A stretch of 64,000 bases of DNA from Mucilaginibacter robiniae (GCF_012849215.1 NZ_CP051682.1:2666001-2730000), one strand, 5' to 3'; shown: positions 17,273-26,277, numbered from the stretch's first letter. The notes: generated by a model from the letters alone, not told the origin. Translations and numbers: made by a program.

Positions 17273-17638
17273 TTAGCTTATCAGTTTATCTACAGTGATT
17301 ACCAGCTTATCTTTAAGATGATTTTTACTAAAAAGTAAGGTTGCTCCTTGATTATGAATGTATTCCGCTATGTTTTCATCCGGGTTGTTCACAAACAGCA
17401 TAGCAGGTAGAAAACGATAATCATCAAGGTGACGCATCTCTCTGATTAAGGTTATGCCGTCTTTAACAGGCATGTTGAGGTCAGTAACAAGTAAGTCAAA
17501 ATCTTGTCCGTTAAGTTGCGCTAAGGCTTCATCACCATTATTTGTAGGAGTAACTTCATAACCCGCTTTTTTCAATGTGTGCGCAACAAGCCTGATTACC
17601 ATATCAGAATCATCAACCAACAAAATCCTTCCTCTCAT
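17273..17638 (-). CDS. CheY-like single-domain response regulator
   Basis: This 121-residue stand-alone receiver has the acidic pair in ILLVDDSDMV, a phospho-acceptor Asp in LLVTDLNMPVKDG and the conserved Lys in LLFSKNH. The usual Thr/Ser before the loop is replaced in the segment AMLFVNNP, so signalling-state switching may differ from standard CheY. It is the most likely output target of the neighbouring CheA. I chose the ATG at 17638, which sits 1 bp after the STAS gene stop; the 42-bp longer frame would overlap the STAS gene and add unrelated residues. What it binds is unknown, as the window holds no flagellar or gliding genes. Confidence 0.9.
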   Translation of the reverse strand: MRGRILLVDDSDMVIRLVAHTLKKAGYEVTPTNNGDEALAQLNGQDFDLLVTDLNMPVKDGITLIREMRHLDDYRFLPAMLFVNNPDENIAEYIHNQGATLLFSKNHLKDKLVITVDKLIS

Positions 17639-17639
17639 A

Positions 17640-17951
17640 TCACTTAACTTTAAAAAGCTGGTCAAATCCTGACAGCGCAATTATGTTTTGCAGGTAAGGT
17701 GAGAAATCGAACGAAAAGCGAAAAGGTTTAGATGATGATTCAGCACTTTTTTTAAATGCTACAAGTACCTGCAGGCTGGCAATATCAATGCGGGAGACGT
17801 CGGTTAAATGTATAGTGCCGCCGGCAAAGCGGTTTAAGACAGATGCAAGTTGCCCCTGCAATGATGCCGCATGGTTAACCAACAGCTTTCCTGTAAGATG
17901 CACAGAAGCCTGTACATTATCTGTGGTAACGACACGGACGTTAAAACTCAT
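17640..17951 (-). CDS. STAS-domain protein
   Basis: The 103-residue protein has a single STAS fold: VHLTGKLLVNHAASLQGQL, then IHLTDVSRIDIASLQVLVAFKKSAE and a terminal LSGFDQLFKVK. These are the patterns of anti-sigma-factor antagonists such as SpoIIAA. The usual phospho-Ser site has the context RIDIASLQ, with Ser after Ala. It is the first gene of the chemosensory operon and translates into the receiver gene with 1 bp between. No anti-sigma kinase or PP2C phosphatase is near, so the STAS protein may act as a protein-binding module in this pathway instead. Confidence 0.85.
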   Translation of the reverse strand: MSFNVRVVTTDNVQASVHLTGKLLVNHAASLQGQLASVLNRFAGGTIHLTDVSRIDIASLQVLVAFKKSAESSSKPFRFSFDFSPYLQNIIALSGFDQLFKVK

Positions 17952-18648
17952 GATAGAAATTATTAACCTGCTTACGAATAGATAGCAAAGATGTTACATT
18001 GATAACCATCATATATTAAGCTTTAATTTACATGCTTTAAGAATTCAAGTTCTTAATTAAAGTCATTAAAGAAAAATACAGGTAATAAGCTAGTTGCTTT
18101 GTCTAGGCTACTTTATACAAGAGTGGAAATTTTAAAAGATGAACTTATTGGTCAGTTGAGTTTTATTCAATTAAAAACTTTGTGTATATGAATTAGATTG
18201 AGGGTGATCAAGCAAGGAGCTAACTATATATGAAATAGCTTACAGGAACTATCATTATACTTTATCTCCTTACTAGAAGTCTATGCAAACCGTACTTTGG
18301 GAAATAAAGAAGATGTTTGGTCATTCAAGACTTTTTAAACAACTGGTATTCTAAAGTTAAGGATGTAAATCATGTTAAGTAAAGCTAGTGAGCAAAGTGC
18401 GGTTGAAAGTTTGAAAAATGAATTTTTGGACAAGACAGAGAAGATGTAATTTATCTTTTAATACTGAAATTAAAAGATTAAACAAAGTATGAACTTCATC
18501 ATAAAGCCGCTCTCATACACTATATACAAGCTACTTAACTCTTGATAAAAATTAAATTTTTGAATAAACAAAATTTCTTTAAGCCTTTGTTTCTTTCTAT
18601 CAAATACCTATAAGAAAAAGCATTTTTTTATAGAAAACGCCTTATATT
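17952..18648. other. AT-rich gap between chemosensory operon and T6SS locus
   Basis: About 700 bp without a supportable gene. Stops occur in every frame at short intervals. The right part of the gap must hold the promoter of the STAS-led operon, but I could not find an exact TAnnTTTG box there. I see no tRNA, strong repeat or terminator. Confidence 0.5.
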
Positions 18649-19794
18649 TTAATCTAATAAAGTCCAATTACGTTTAGCCTGAACAGTCTGTACCAGCTGC
18701 TGTTCGGCAACCACGATATTTTCTTTTCGTTGTCCAATATATTCTAAGGTGCTTAATTTGTTCCAAAGTGCAATAATAACCCTTAAGAATTCATCAACTA
18801 CATTCATTGATGAGCGGATATCATGATGATTATAAACCACCTCAATTAGCCGGGCCAGTAACTCCTCAAAATTTCCTGGCGTAACATCTTTCCATTCGTA
18901 GAAATATTTAAGTAATTCTTCGCGTTCATTGCCAGCTATACTTTTAATAGAACTAAAGAAAATATGTGCCATTTCCGAGAAATAACCCACCAATATAATA
19001 GGTGGTTGTTGGTAAGCCACATTACGATAAGAAAAATATATTCGAGCAATATAATCCAGCATTTTATCGCATAACATTTTTACGTTTTTACCAATAGGCG
19101 ATATTGTATCTTTAGACGTAATTTTATCAATGATGCGGAAAGACAACAGTTGAAAATCGTTTAGCTGATTGCTAAAAGTTTCATAATATCTAATCAGATC
19201 CACGTGGCTCAGCAAAGTACTGCATGGAGGGATATAATTACTGATAAGTTGTACGCCCGAACTGTTTCGTGTAAACTTGCCTATTTCTAAATAATGGTTG
19301 TTCTTAGCACTTATTTGCGATGCCAATAATATGTTGATGCTATAAAAGCTATTCACTTCTGGATACCTTAATGGTGTTTCTTCTGGGTCAGGTTTGCCGC
19401 CAGGTACTCTCTCGTGCGGGTTAACAGTTAGTACAATATAATAAGTTTCTACCGAATCGTTTATGGTATCTTGGGTAAAATAGTGGGTAAAGGTAAGTTC
19501 TTCGCCAAGTACCTGGGGCGTTATGTGGATACGGTAGCCTTCTGAAGTAACTGCATTACACTGTCTTATTTTTACCTGTATATGGTTAGATGCCCGCTCA
19601 CTAATTTGTATATCTAGTGATGAAGTTTCGCCGTTGAAAGGAGCCAATAATCCAAAATTGTTATTGTTTAATGCAAGGGAATTACTGTCTCTTACAATAT
19701 CCTGAATAAAGTTATCTGTTTGTACGAAATGACCGCTTGATATCTTCATGCCGTCAACCCAATTCACGGATTTATACTTTAAAGGTAAATACAT
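18649..19794 (-). CDS. tssK: T6SS baseplate protein TssK (subtype iii)
   Basis: The 381-residue protein begins with the TssK-type shell-domain pattern VNWVDGMKISSGHFVQTDNF, comparable to the W-x-EGM-x-L-x-PQHFQ of other TssK proteins. A beta-rich head domain and a helical C-terminal half follow. TssK trimers link the baseplate wedge (TssE/F/G) to the membrane complex. It is shorter than proteobacterial TssK (about 440 residues), as expected for subtype iii. It is downstream of tssN on the minus strand with 21 bp between, so the two form one unit. Confidence 0.85.
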   Translation of the reverse strand: MYLPLKYKSVNWVDGMKISSGHFVQTDNFIQDIVRDSNSLALNNNNFGLLAPFNGETSSLDIQISERASNHIQVKIRQCNAVTSEGYRIHITPQVLGEELTFTHYFTQDTINDSVETYYIVLTVNPHERVPGGKPDPEETPLRYPEVNSFYSINILLASQISAKNNHYLEIGKFTRNSSGVQLISNYIPPCSTLLSHVDLIRYYETFSNQLNDFQLLSFRIIDKITSKDTISPIGKNVKMLCDKMLDYIARIYFSYRNVAYQQPPIILVGYFSEMAHIFFSSIKSIAGNEREELLKYFYEWKDVTPGNFEELLARLIEVVYNHHDIRSSMNVVDEFLRVIIALWNKLSTLEYIGQRKENIVVAEQQLVQTVQAKRNWTLLD

Positions 19795-19815
19795 AACGTT
19801 AAAAGCTTTTAGTAC

Positions 19816-20709
19816 TTATAAATAAACGGCTTCATCCCCTTGGCGCTCGATTACACTGGCAACCTCCGAAACTCGTTTGGCAAAAATGGTAAATGACTCT
19901 GTAATGTGATTTTGCTCAATATCTAAATCGGGATCAATAAACTGCCTTTGTTTAAAAAACGATGGTTTAATGTAAAATATCCATTTGTAGTATTCACCGT
20001 TGCTTTGCTGATATTGTATAGGCACTTCTGGAAATTTGAGATTATAATCATCAATAAACTTTTGAAACCACAAACCATAGTTCATATTGCGCGGTGCTTT
20101 GGCTTTAACTTTTAATGGTTCAACATCCTTAATATTTTTATATAAATTTACTTCTAAAACCAACAGGCGGTTAAAATCAAGATGTTCCATACTTATATCA
20201 GCAGGAACTACCGGATATTGCCATATTTTATAAATTTCTAGCGGGATGTTTAAAAATGCGATGTAAGCCCACCAAAACAAAGTAGGCAGTAAAAAAGCAA
20301 AAATTGAAGAAGCCGCCCAAATTCCATACTTAAGATCATTCAGCCAATCAAACGCCAGCCTAAATAAGAACAAGCCAAGCAAGCAGGTTATCAAACTGCA
20401 TAAGAAGAAGAAACCCTTGCGCTCCAACAATTCGCTTTCATAATAGATGCCGGCTAGCCATATGAAGACAATGCCTAAACTTACATAATATAGCTGGCAA
20501 ATAATATAGCCCCAAGGCATAAAATGTAGGTCAAGAAAGCCTAAAAACCCAGGTAAGCCAAGGGTTATAGCTGTGAGCAACATAATAACTATAAGCCTTT
20601 TATTATTTAATACTTTGTTCTTTTTATTGATAATGGTCATTATTGCCGTTGCAATTAAAAACATTACCGGAAAGAGCAGGTAGCGGATAAAAAAGGATTT
20701 AACGTCCAT
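19816..20709 (-). CDS. tssN: T6SS-iii membrane protein TssN
   Basis: The 297-residue protein has about five hydrophobic spans in its first 165 residues (for example RYLLFPVMFLIATAIMTII, LIVIMLLTAITLGLPGFLGF and FFLCSLITCLLGLFLFRLAF). A soluble C-terminal domain of about 120 residues follows. A multi-span protein next to tssK is the hallmark of TssN, a subtype iii component that is thought to take over part of the inner-membrane docking done by TssL/TssM elsewhere. The ATG at 20709 is preferred to the TTG 66 bp upstream, whose extra residues would lie in the divergent promoter region shared with tssG. Confidence 0.82.
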   Translation of the reverse strand: MDVKSFFIRYLLFPVMFLIATAIMTIINKKNKVLNNKRLIVIMLLTAITLGLPGFLGFLDLHFMPWGYIICQLYYVSLGIVFIWLAGIYYESELLERKGFFFLCSLITCLLGLFLFRLAFDWLNDLKYGIWAASSIFAFLLPTLFWWAYIAFLNIPLEIYKIWQYPVVPADISMEHLDFNRLLVLEVNLYKNIKDVEPLKVKAKAPRNMNYGLWFQKFIDDYNLKFPEVPIQYQQSNGEYYKWIFYIKPSFFKQRQFIDPDLDIEQNHITESFTIFAKRVSEVASVIERQGDEAVYL

Positions 20710-20827
20710 AAAAGTTATAGGTCTGTATAGATAAAAAAAAGCCCACTTAATTAAATGTGAACTTTGTTTAATCAATTACCATTAATTATGGTTATTGTTT
20801 CATAAACCAGCACAAAAAACAAGTTAC

Positions 20828-21772
20828 ATGAATGTCAATTTCAACCAACTTGATACAGACTTTAAAGCAGTAACTTTAGCTGCGGAGCTTATTGAACAGG
20901 GTAGTGTAGCTGCCGACAATATTGTTATATTACCAGTTGGCCCTCAAAAAAGGGCCTATGCTAAAGAGATTGAGAATGTAACCAATTATACTTCCATTTA
21001 CCGTAATCGGCCAATGCTGGTTATAAATATCAACAGGGAAGGTTTGTATGACATGCTGCCCGAAGGGTTATTCCATCAATCACCGGCTTCAAGTGTAATG
21101 ATTACTGAAGAGGAGATGATTAAGGATATAGCCGCTCGTAGAGAAGAAGAAAAGCAGGCCCGGTTACTTTTTGCACCGCTGGAAACAGAATTATATCACA
21201 TTCGTACTGTTGTTGAGCTTTATGAAAACCGCCTTGATAAAAAAAGTGATTACGACGAGTTAGTAAACATTTTTTTGAAGGAATGGCGAGAGTTTAAGTG
21301 TTTTACCAACGAGCAAATGGTTATCTTGATGCATGTGCTTCCAGTTATACATGAACAACGTAATAATCTAGCTTTTATCGGTAATGTATTAAGCATTATG
21401 TTTAAAAGTCATTTTGAGTTGCAGTATGAACTAAAAAGAACAAGTTCATCAACTGTAGAAAGCGAACACCTTGCAACAAAACTTGGAATAGGAATATTAG
21501 GTGTCAACTTTATTGCAGGCCAGGTCTATGAGCCTGAAGAAGAATTAACTATTACCATTGGGCCAGTTACCGCAAACCAAATGCTTAACTACTTACCCGG
21601 CACGCGTGCTGCTCAAGCACTAGATGTACTATTATCATATTTTATACCGCTACAAACCATAGTGAATACCAAATTTGTAGTAGGGGCTGAATGCCAAAAA
21701 ACAGTTTTGGGCTTGGAACAGGAAAATTCATGTTTAGGTTTTACCACTTATCTGGGTACTATTAATTATTAA
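20828..21772 (+). CDS. tssG: T6SS baseplate protein TssG (subtype iii)
   Basis: The 314-residue protein matches the TssG role by context and content. It holds an N-terminal region rich in acidic residues, an EWREFKCF...MVILMHVLPVIHEQR helical segment and a C-terminal LGINFIAGQ-like stretch (seen as LGVNFIAGQVYEPEEE) followed by ITIGPVTANQMLNYLPGTRA. It belongs to the baseplate wedge with TssE and TssF. The ATG at 20828 is chosen over a TTG 33 bp earlier. The gene is on the opposite strand to its partners: it is divergent from tssN, and its 3' end overlaps the 3' end of tssF by 11 bp. Subtype iii TssG sequences are very divergent, so confidence is moderate. Confidence 0.75.
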   Translation: MNVNFNQLDTDFKAVTLAAELIEQGSVAADNIVILPVGPQKRAYAKEIENVTNYTSIYRNRPMLVININREGLYDMLPEGLFHQSPASSVMITEEEMIKDIAARREEEKQARLLFAPLETELYHIRTVVELYENRLDKKSDYDELVNIFLKEWREFKCFTNEQMVILMHVLPVIHEQRNNLAFIGNVLSIMFKSHFELQYELKRTSSSTVESEHLATKLGIGILGVNFIAGQVYEPEEELTITIGPVTANQMLNYLPGTRAAQALDVLLSYFIPLQTIVNTKFVVGAECQKTVLGLEQENSCLGFTTYLGTINY

Positions 21773-23609
21773 TAAACAATCGGTAATTTGAGTTGATTAC
21801 GCTTCTACTGGTTAACTTAGATTCCAGCAGGGTTAACAAAGTATCCCATTCTTCTGTTGATAGCTTAACTTCATCAGCGGGTTTCAAATACACATCGACT
21901 GTTTTTTTAAATCCTTCTTTAGGATTGCTTGATACTGTCAGGCCTTTACTAATTTTAACATCGGTTATTTTATTGCCGAGCTCATAAAAACAATAGCTAA
22001 TTAAATCGGCTTGGGTCACAATACGGTCTTTGGTGGTTAGGCCATACTTATAGGCTTGTACACGTTCGGTTGCTCCAAGGCTATCACGTCCTCCCAGGGT
22101 CGAAGTCATTAATTGTAAACTATCTGGTTTAATTTTAATTGTTTCAAATTGCTGTAAGCGCGCACCTCTGCGTATGTTGTTAGCTGCATTGGCCAGGGTG
22201 GTCCAGTATTGCAGGTAAAGCATAGTTGCTTTATCTCCGGGCTTCACTATAAGGTAATTAAATGGCTCATGCCCTTCTTCTGCAAGGCGAGACTTTTTTT
22301 CAATTATAGCTAAGTTCTGCTCCAGTGTTTTTAACACACTATTTAAAAAATCGGTGCCGTAGCTCGCAAAAGCGGCTTTTTCATCGCGCAGTAATTCAAG
22401 AAGATATTCAATCATCTGTCGTGCATTGCGCGAATCAAACCGTTCTGCACCTCCATTGCGTATAGAGTAGCTCCCTTCAAAGTTGTGAGTTGCCTGAGTG
22501 TAAGGTATTTCGCTGTAAAATACGTTTCTGTCATCGTGTACTTCTTTTACAGATAAGAAGTGATCCTTATCTGTTACTTTGATAGGTATGATGTTATTTA
22601 CTTCCCTTAAACGGTATTTCTGCTCGTGTTTTTTTCTGTTCAATACCGGAAAGCAATTTACAGATACTTGCAAATCTTCAATTATCCCCGGCGATATAGC
22701 CGCCGGAAAAGTAAGCTTTATCCAAACGCAAGATTGAAGTCTGCTTAATTCGGATGGATTAAACATGGTTGTAAAGGCATCCGGAAAAGTTTGACGGTAA
22801 CTACTTATGTCTGTTAACTTATTGTCAATTAAAGAAATAAATCGATTAGTGTAATACTCTTTAATGTCGCGGGTAATAAGATTAATTATATCTTGTTCGT
22901 AAAATACTGGTCGGCTTCCGGCATCTTGATCTTCTTTATAGGTTAGCCCTGGAGCCGTTTCAATCTCCTCGTCGTTCACATAGCATTTTACAACAGAAAG
23001 TAGTTTGTAAAAATCATCATTAGCTGCATAGTCAGACCACTCAAAAAACAAAGACAAATTTTGCAGATTGTTTAATGCTGGCGCACAATCAATACCTAAC
23101 CATAATGTATTGTGTTCCGTAGTTAATTTAGACAATGTTGTTAACACGGTATTACGTCGCATAAGCTCATCATATTCATATAAGTTTACACCACTGTAAG
23201 TATACCGTATGTTAGCATTAAACAATGCTACCTCTCCCACAGGAGAAAAGAAAACTGTAGGTTCTCCCGTACGTGCAATGTCGTTTGAAGACTGTCGTTT
23301 ATAAAAGAAGTAGTTATCTATATTAATAAACTCCCGGGTTTCTACAGGCTGGCCTTTAAGCACCGCGTGGGCAGGCAAGGCTGAGGTAAGATAATCGGAG
23401 GCTAAGATGCGTGATATTTTACTCAGTACCCTATTTTCTAAGTTTTTTACATCGTTAGATACATTAAAAAGTTCAATGCTTAAAGCCTCTACTAAAAGCC
23501 TTACCATGGGGTCCATGTCATTTATATTGGTGGTTCCCCAGTAATCCATAGCATTACGCAGCATCCGTGTCCTGATGTCTTCTTTAGTATTAAAAAGTAT
23601 ATTGCTCAT
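21762..23609 (-). CDS. tssF: T6SS baseplate protein TssF (subtype iii)
   Basis: This 615-residue protein follows tssE on the minus strand by 3 bp. TssF features include an N-terminal helical region (MDYWGTTNINDMDPMVRLLVEALSIELFNVSNDV, seen as MVRLLVEALSIELFNVSND) and the LASDYLTSALPAHAVLKGQP segment typical of the family start. A long beta-rich body and a C-terminal baseplate-J-like part (TKDRIVTQADLISYCFYELG) complete it. It forms the wedge core with TssG and TssE. The last 11 bp overlap the convergent tssG gene. Confidence 0.88.
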   Translation of the reverse strand: MSNILFNTKEDIRTRMLRNAMDYWGTTNINDMDPMVRLLVEALSIELFNVSNDVKNLENRVLSKISRILASDYLTSALPAHAVLKGQPVETREFINIDNYFFYKRQSSNDIARTGEPTVFFSPVGEVALFNANIRYTYSGVNLYEYDELMRRNTVLTTLSKLTTEHNTLWLGIDCAPALNNLQNLSLFFEWSDYAANDDFYKLLSVVKCYVNDEEIETAPGLTYKEDQDAGSRPVFYEQDIINLITRDIKEYYTNRFISLIDNKLTDISSYRQTFPDAFTTMFNPSELSRLQSCVWIKLTFPAAISPGIIEDLQVSVNCFPVLNRKKHEQKYRLREVNNIIPIKVTDKDHFLSVKEVHDDRNVFYSEIPYTQATHNFEGSYSIRNGGAERFDSRNARQMIEYLLELLRDEKAAFASYGTDFLNSVLKTLEQNLAIIEKKSRLAEEGHEPFNYLIVKPGDKATMLYLQYWTTLANAANNIRRGARLQQFETIKIKPDSLQLMTSTLGGRDSLGATERVQAYKYGLTTKDRIVTQADLISYCFYELGNKITDVKISKGLTVSSNPKEGFKKTVDVYLKPADEVKLSTEEWDTLLTLLESKLTSRSVINSNYRLFINN

Positions 23610-23612
23610 AGC

Positions 23613-24047
23613 TTAGGCAGATAACGGACTTAAAAACAAAGAAGTAGTGAATACATAATTTTCGCCGGTTTGCTGCATTTTCCCGCTTACCACAATTTCT
23701 ACCTTCTTTTTAATTTCGCTTACATTTCTTAATGGGTAAAATTTGTTTACTTCTTTAATGTGCACATTAATATTTATATCATAAATACGTTTTTCGTATT
23801 GGGTTATTGATCGTAAAAGTGACTGTCTGAGTTTTTCTTCCCATATACTTTCACTAATAATCAACTCAAAATCTAGATCCCAGATTTCGCATCCAAAATC
23901 GGGTTTAAAACGGTGCTCACCGTAGCGGGTAAAAATTATAAGTTCTATATACTGAGAAATAGAGGATCCAATATCTTGTTTATCAAGATCTTGTCCGCTA
24001 AATATTTTGCTTAATCTAAACGGCTTATTATATAATGGTGAAGGCAT
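23613..24047 (-). CDS. tssE: T6SS baseplate protein TssE (gp25-like)
   Basis: The 144-residue protein has the gp25/GPW lysozyme-like baseplate fold. The signature FTRYGEHRFKPDFGCEIWDL (residues about 35-54) corresponds to the ERPF/EPR-containing loop of phage gp25. LRQSLLRSITQYEKRI follows, the strand-helix typical of the family. TssE initiates sheath polymerisation at the baseplate. It is the first gene of the tssE-tssF unit and is divergent from the tssO cluster, with 196 bp of shared promoter region. Confidence 0.9.
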   Translation of the reverse strand: MPSPLYNKPFRLSKIFSGQDLDKQDIGSSISQYIELIIFTRYGEHRFKPDFGCEIWDLDFELIISESIWEEKLRQSLLRSITQYEKRIYDININVHIKEVNKFYPLRNVSEIKKKVEIVVSGKMQQTGENYVFTTSLFLSPLSA

Positions 24048-24243
24048 GGCTATAAAAGGCGTGTAACTGTGGGTTAAATTTCATTTATGAATAAACAAAT
24101 CATTTCTTAAATAGTTGTAATCACAATCTCGCAGGTTGAAAAATACTTAGCAGATCAGGGAGTTAAGCATTAAAGTTCCATTAATAATGCTTGATAGTGG
24201 TGAAGAAGTCTTAAAGAATCTTTAAACTTTGTTGATAAATTGA

Positions 24244-24762
24244 ATGAAGCCAGAAAATAGTAGCGATCTGCGCAATGCCTATATAAGGTTTATATTGTAC
24301 TTCACAACTTTAATTGCTTTTAGTATATTAACGTTATACTGCTTTTTCCTTACTTCAGACCGTGAAGTGGTCATGCTTAACGAACGGGTAAAACAATCCG
24401 ACAACCTGATTGCGATACGTAGCGATATCAACAACAACTTTGACATTATATTACAACGTATGCAACAGCTGTCGCAATACACGAAGATGAATGCCGAGGA
24501 GATGAATAACCAAACTTTGTTATTGAACGACATTCAGGAATGTAACTTGAAAATACAAGGTAAGCTACAGCAAAATCCTGTTGCTTTAAAAAGCTTCGAA
24601 CTGTATAAAAAGCTGAGTGATAATATATCAACAGAAGCTAATATTAAAGATTCTTTGTTTACCACCCGGTTTCAAATAGAAAGTTTGCGTTCGCAACTCG
24701 AATCTTGCAACCGAACAAACAAGTCAGCAGTTAACAGAATTAAAGGGCGTTTCGGACGATAA
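24244..24762 (+). CDS. T6SS-iii inner-membrane protein, TssO-like (first)
   Basis: The 172-residue bitopic protein has a short N-terminal cytoplasmic tail, one span near residues 13-35 (FILYFTTLIAFSILTLYCFF) and a helical, coiled-coil-prone periplasmic part (ERVKQSDNLIAIRSDINNNF, then RFQIESLRSQLES). Its size, topology and place at the head of the tssO-P-R-H cluster fit the TssO family of subtype iii systems. It is followed by a second protein of similar topology, so one of the two may instead play the part usually given to TssQ. It leads a long plus-strand operon. The short TTTG-containing stretch about 15 bp upstream is a weak promoter candidate. Confidence 0.62.
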   Translation: MKPENSSDLRNAYIRFILYFTTLIAFSILTLYCFFLTSDREVVMLNERVKQSDNLIAIRSDINNNFDIILQRMQQLSQYTKMNAEEMNNQTLLLNDIQECNLKIQGKLQQNPVALKSFELYKKLSDNISTEANIKDSLFTTRFQIESLRSQLESCNRTNKSAVNRIKGRFGR

Positions 24763-24767
24763 CCATT

Positions 24768-25262
24768 ATGATGAAGTTTAGTGTTAAAGAAAGGCGAGAA
24801 AAGTTTCTACTCTTTCTAGGCATGTTTTTGTTTACTGCTACTGTACTATGTGTGGCTATATTTTACAATTATAGCAATGGTAGCTCTATTTCGAAGAGCG
24901 AGTTTTCTAAACGGTTACAAGAAGAAAATCGGTTTGAAACAGCTGTTGAAGAAGCCTTACCCACTATTGATACTACTTATGCACGTATAGTAAAATTTAA
25001 TCCTAATGTGCAGGCTTTGTTTTTGGAAAATGATATTAAAAATTCTATTACAGCTATAAGGTCCTACTACAATGCACGGCCTTATGATAGCAGGTACAAG
25101 AGCTTTATTTATGCATCTAAAATACAAGAAGATCTTTTTTATGATAAAAGAGAACTTAGGGGAAATTCTTACAACGACATTGTTCGGCTCAATAAACTTT
25201 TAGATGATTGTAAGCTTTCTACCCGGCAGCTACAGCAAAGCCTCAGTACTCCCGGACGTTAA
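24768..25262 (+). CDS. T6SS-iii inner-membrane protein, TssO-like (second)
   Basis: The 164-residue protein has a basic N-terminus (KERREKF), one span near 14-36 (FLLFLGMFLFTATVLCVAIFY) and a helical extracytoplasmic domain containing ARPYDSRYKSFIYASKIQED. Of the two adjacent small membrane proteins this one looks closer to what I recall of TssO. The gene starts 5 bp after its upstream neighbour. Function is inferred from position and topology: a subunit of the subtype iii trans-envelope complex that replaces TssJLM. Confidence 0.65.
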   Translation: MMKFSVKERREKFLLFLGMFLFTATVLCVAIFYNYSNGSSISKSEFSKRLQEENRFETAVEEALPTIDTTYARIVKFNPNVQALFLENDIKNSITAIRSYYNARPYDSRYKSFIYASKIQEDLFYDKRELRGNSYNDIVRLNKLLDDCKLSTRQLQQSLSTPGR

Positions 25263-25302
25263 AATAAACAATTGATTCTGTACTATAACCTCACCTTAAA
25301 CC

Positions 25303-26262
25303 ATGCAAGACGATTACAACAGCGGCAGGCCAATTAACACTAACAGGCAAAGTTATTTGTTTCTCTACATAATAGTCACTATCCTGCTTTTGGCTGGCCT
25401 TATCTTTTTACTTAAAAGTTCATTATTTGACAAAAGAACCATTAACGCTCGTATTTTAAAAGATGAGATTTTTTTAAATGAAGATCTTGTTTATTCGGAC
25501 AACACAGCTAGCGCAAAATCGTGGTTGTGGGAGTTCGGTAATGGAGACCGCTCTAAGCAACAGAACGGCAGTTACCGGTTTAAAAAGCCAGGTGCGTATA
25601 TTGTTAGAGTAACGGTTGATGGAAATCTTCAGCAGCAGTTTCCTATTAATGTAAAAGATACTGTGGCAACGGCTGTTAGAGATACCCTTTTAACCATCAA
25701 TGGACCAACTCGCGGTATTGTTAACGAAGAGGTGAGACTGGAAGCGCAAGGCAACGCCCGTATTTACGAGTGGTCTTTTGGTGAAACCGGTCGTGTGGAT
25801 ATTAAAGGGCCAACTGCTTTGTATGTGTATCACAACCCCGGTACTTATTTTGTAAGGTTAAGGGTTGATAATAACAGTCGGCCTATTTACCATAAAATAT
25901 TAATTACTAATCCCGACTCTACCTTTAACACCATTGTAGCACCTGGTGAAAGTGAACAAAAAGTTGTAGATGATATACGCGCACACTTGCAGGCCATAGC
26001 CAATGGATCCGATTTCAATAATCATTATTATTATTTGGTAAATAAATACTTCTGTGGTGATGAAAAGGTAACTGTGAACATAGAGAATAACGGCGACAGT
26101 AAGCAAACCGATTTTTATTCATACTGTATGCGCTTAACCTTTGGGGGTGGAGTAACTATTGATGAAGCTGAAGTAGCATTAAAAGCTAAATCAACTTGCT
26201 CAAACTTGCTCACCGTTAAGCAGCATTCATCCACAACAACCGGTATCAAACGCACCAAATAA
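25303..26262 (+). CDS. T6SS-iii PKD-domain membrane protein (TssP candidate)
   Basis: The 319-residue protein has one N-terminal span (residues about 18-38) followed by two PKD-like beta domains. The first (about 45-117) has the motif SWLWEFGNGD and YRFKKPGAYIVRVTV; the second (about 125-205) has YEWSFGETG and YHNPGTYFVRLRV. A C-terminal 100-residue domain with two Cys follows. PKD modules usually mediate protein-protein contacts outside the cytoplasm. Position between the TssO-like genes and tssR makes TssP the best name, though I cannot confirm the family match. It is most likely a periplasmic scaffold of the envelope complex. Confidence 0.65.
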   Translation: MQDDYNSGRPINTNRQSYLFLYIIVTILLLAGLIFLLKSSLFDKRTINARILKDEIFLNEDLVYSDNTASAKSWLWEFGNGDRSKQQNGSYRFKKPGAYIVRVTVDGNLQQQFPINVKDTVATAVRDTLLTINGPTRGIVNEEVRLEAQGNARIYEWSFGETGRVDIKGPTALYVYHNPGTYFVRLRVDNNSRPIYHKILITNPDSTFNTIVAPGESEQKVVDDIRAHLQAIANGSDFNNHYYYLVNKYFCGDEKVTVNIENNGDSKQTDFYSYCMRLTFGGGVTIDEAEVALKAKSTCSNLLTVKQHSSTTTGIKRTK

Positions 26263-26277
26263 CTAGCCTATCCAATC

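Noticed and set aside
17952..18648. A small gene or RNA between the chemosensory operon and the T6SS
   Set aside because: Only very short frames with frequent stops are present, and no conserved RNA structure or terminator was seen, so nothing is called.
10773..24047. Long plus-strand frames inside cheA, cheB, MCP and tssF
   Set aside because: They run antisense through well-supported genes, have no family features and follow the codon periodicity of the true gene.
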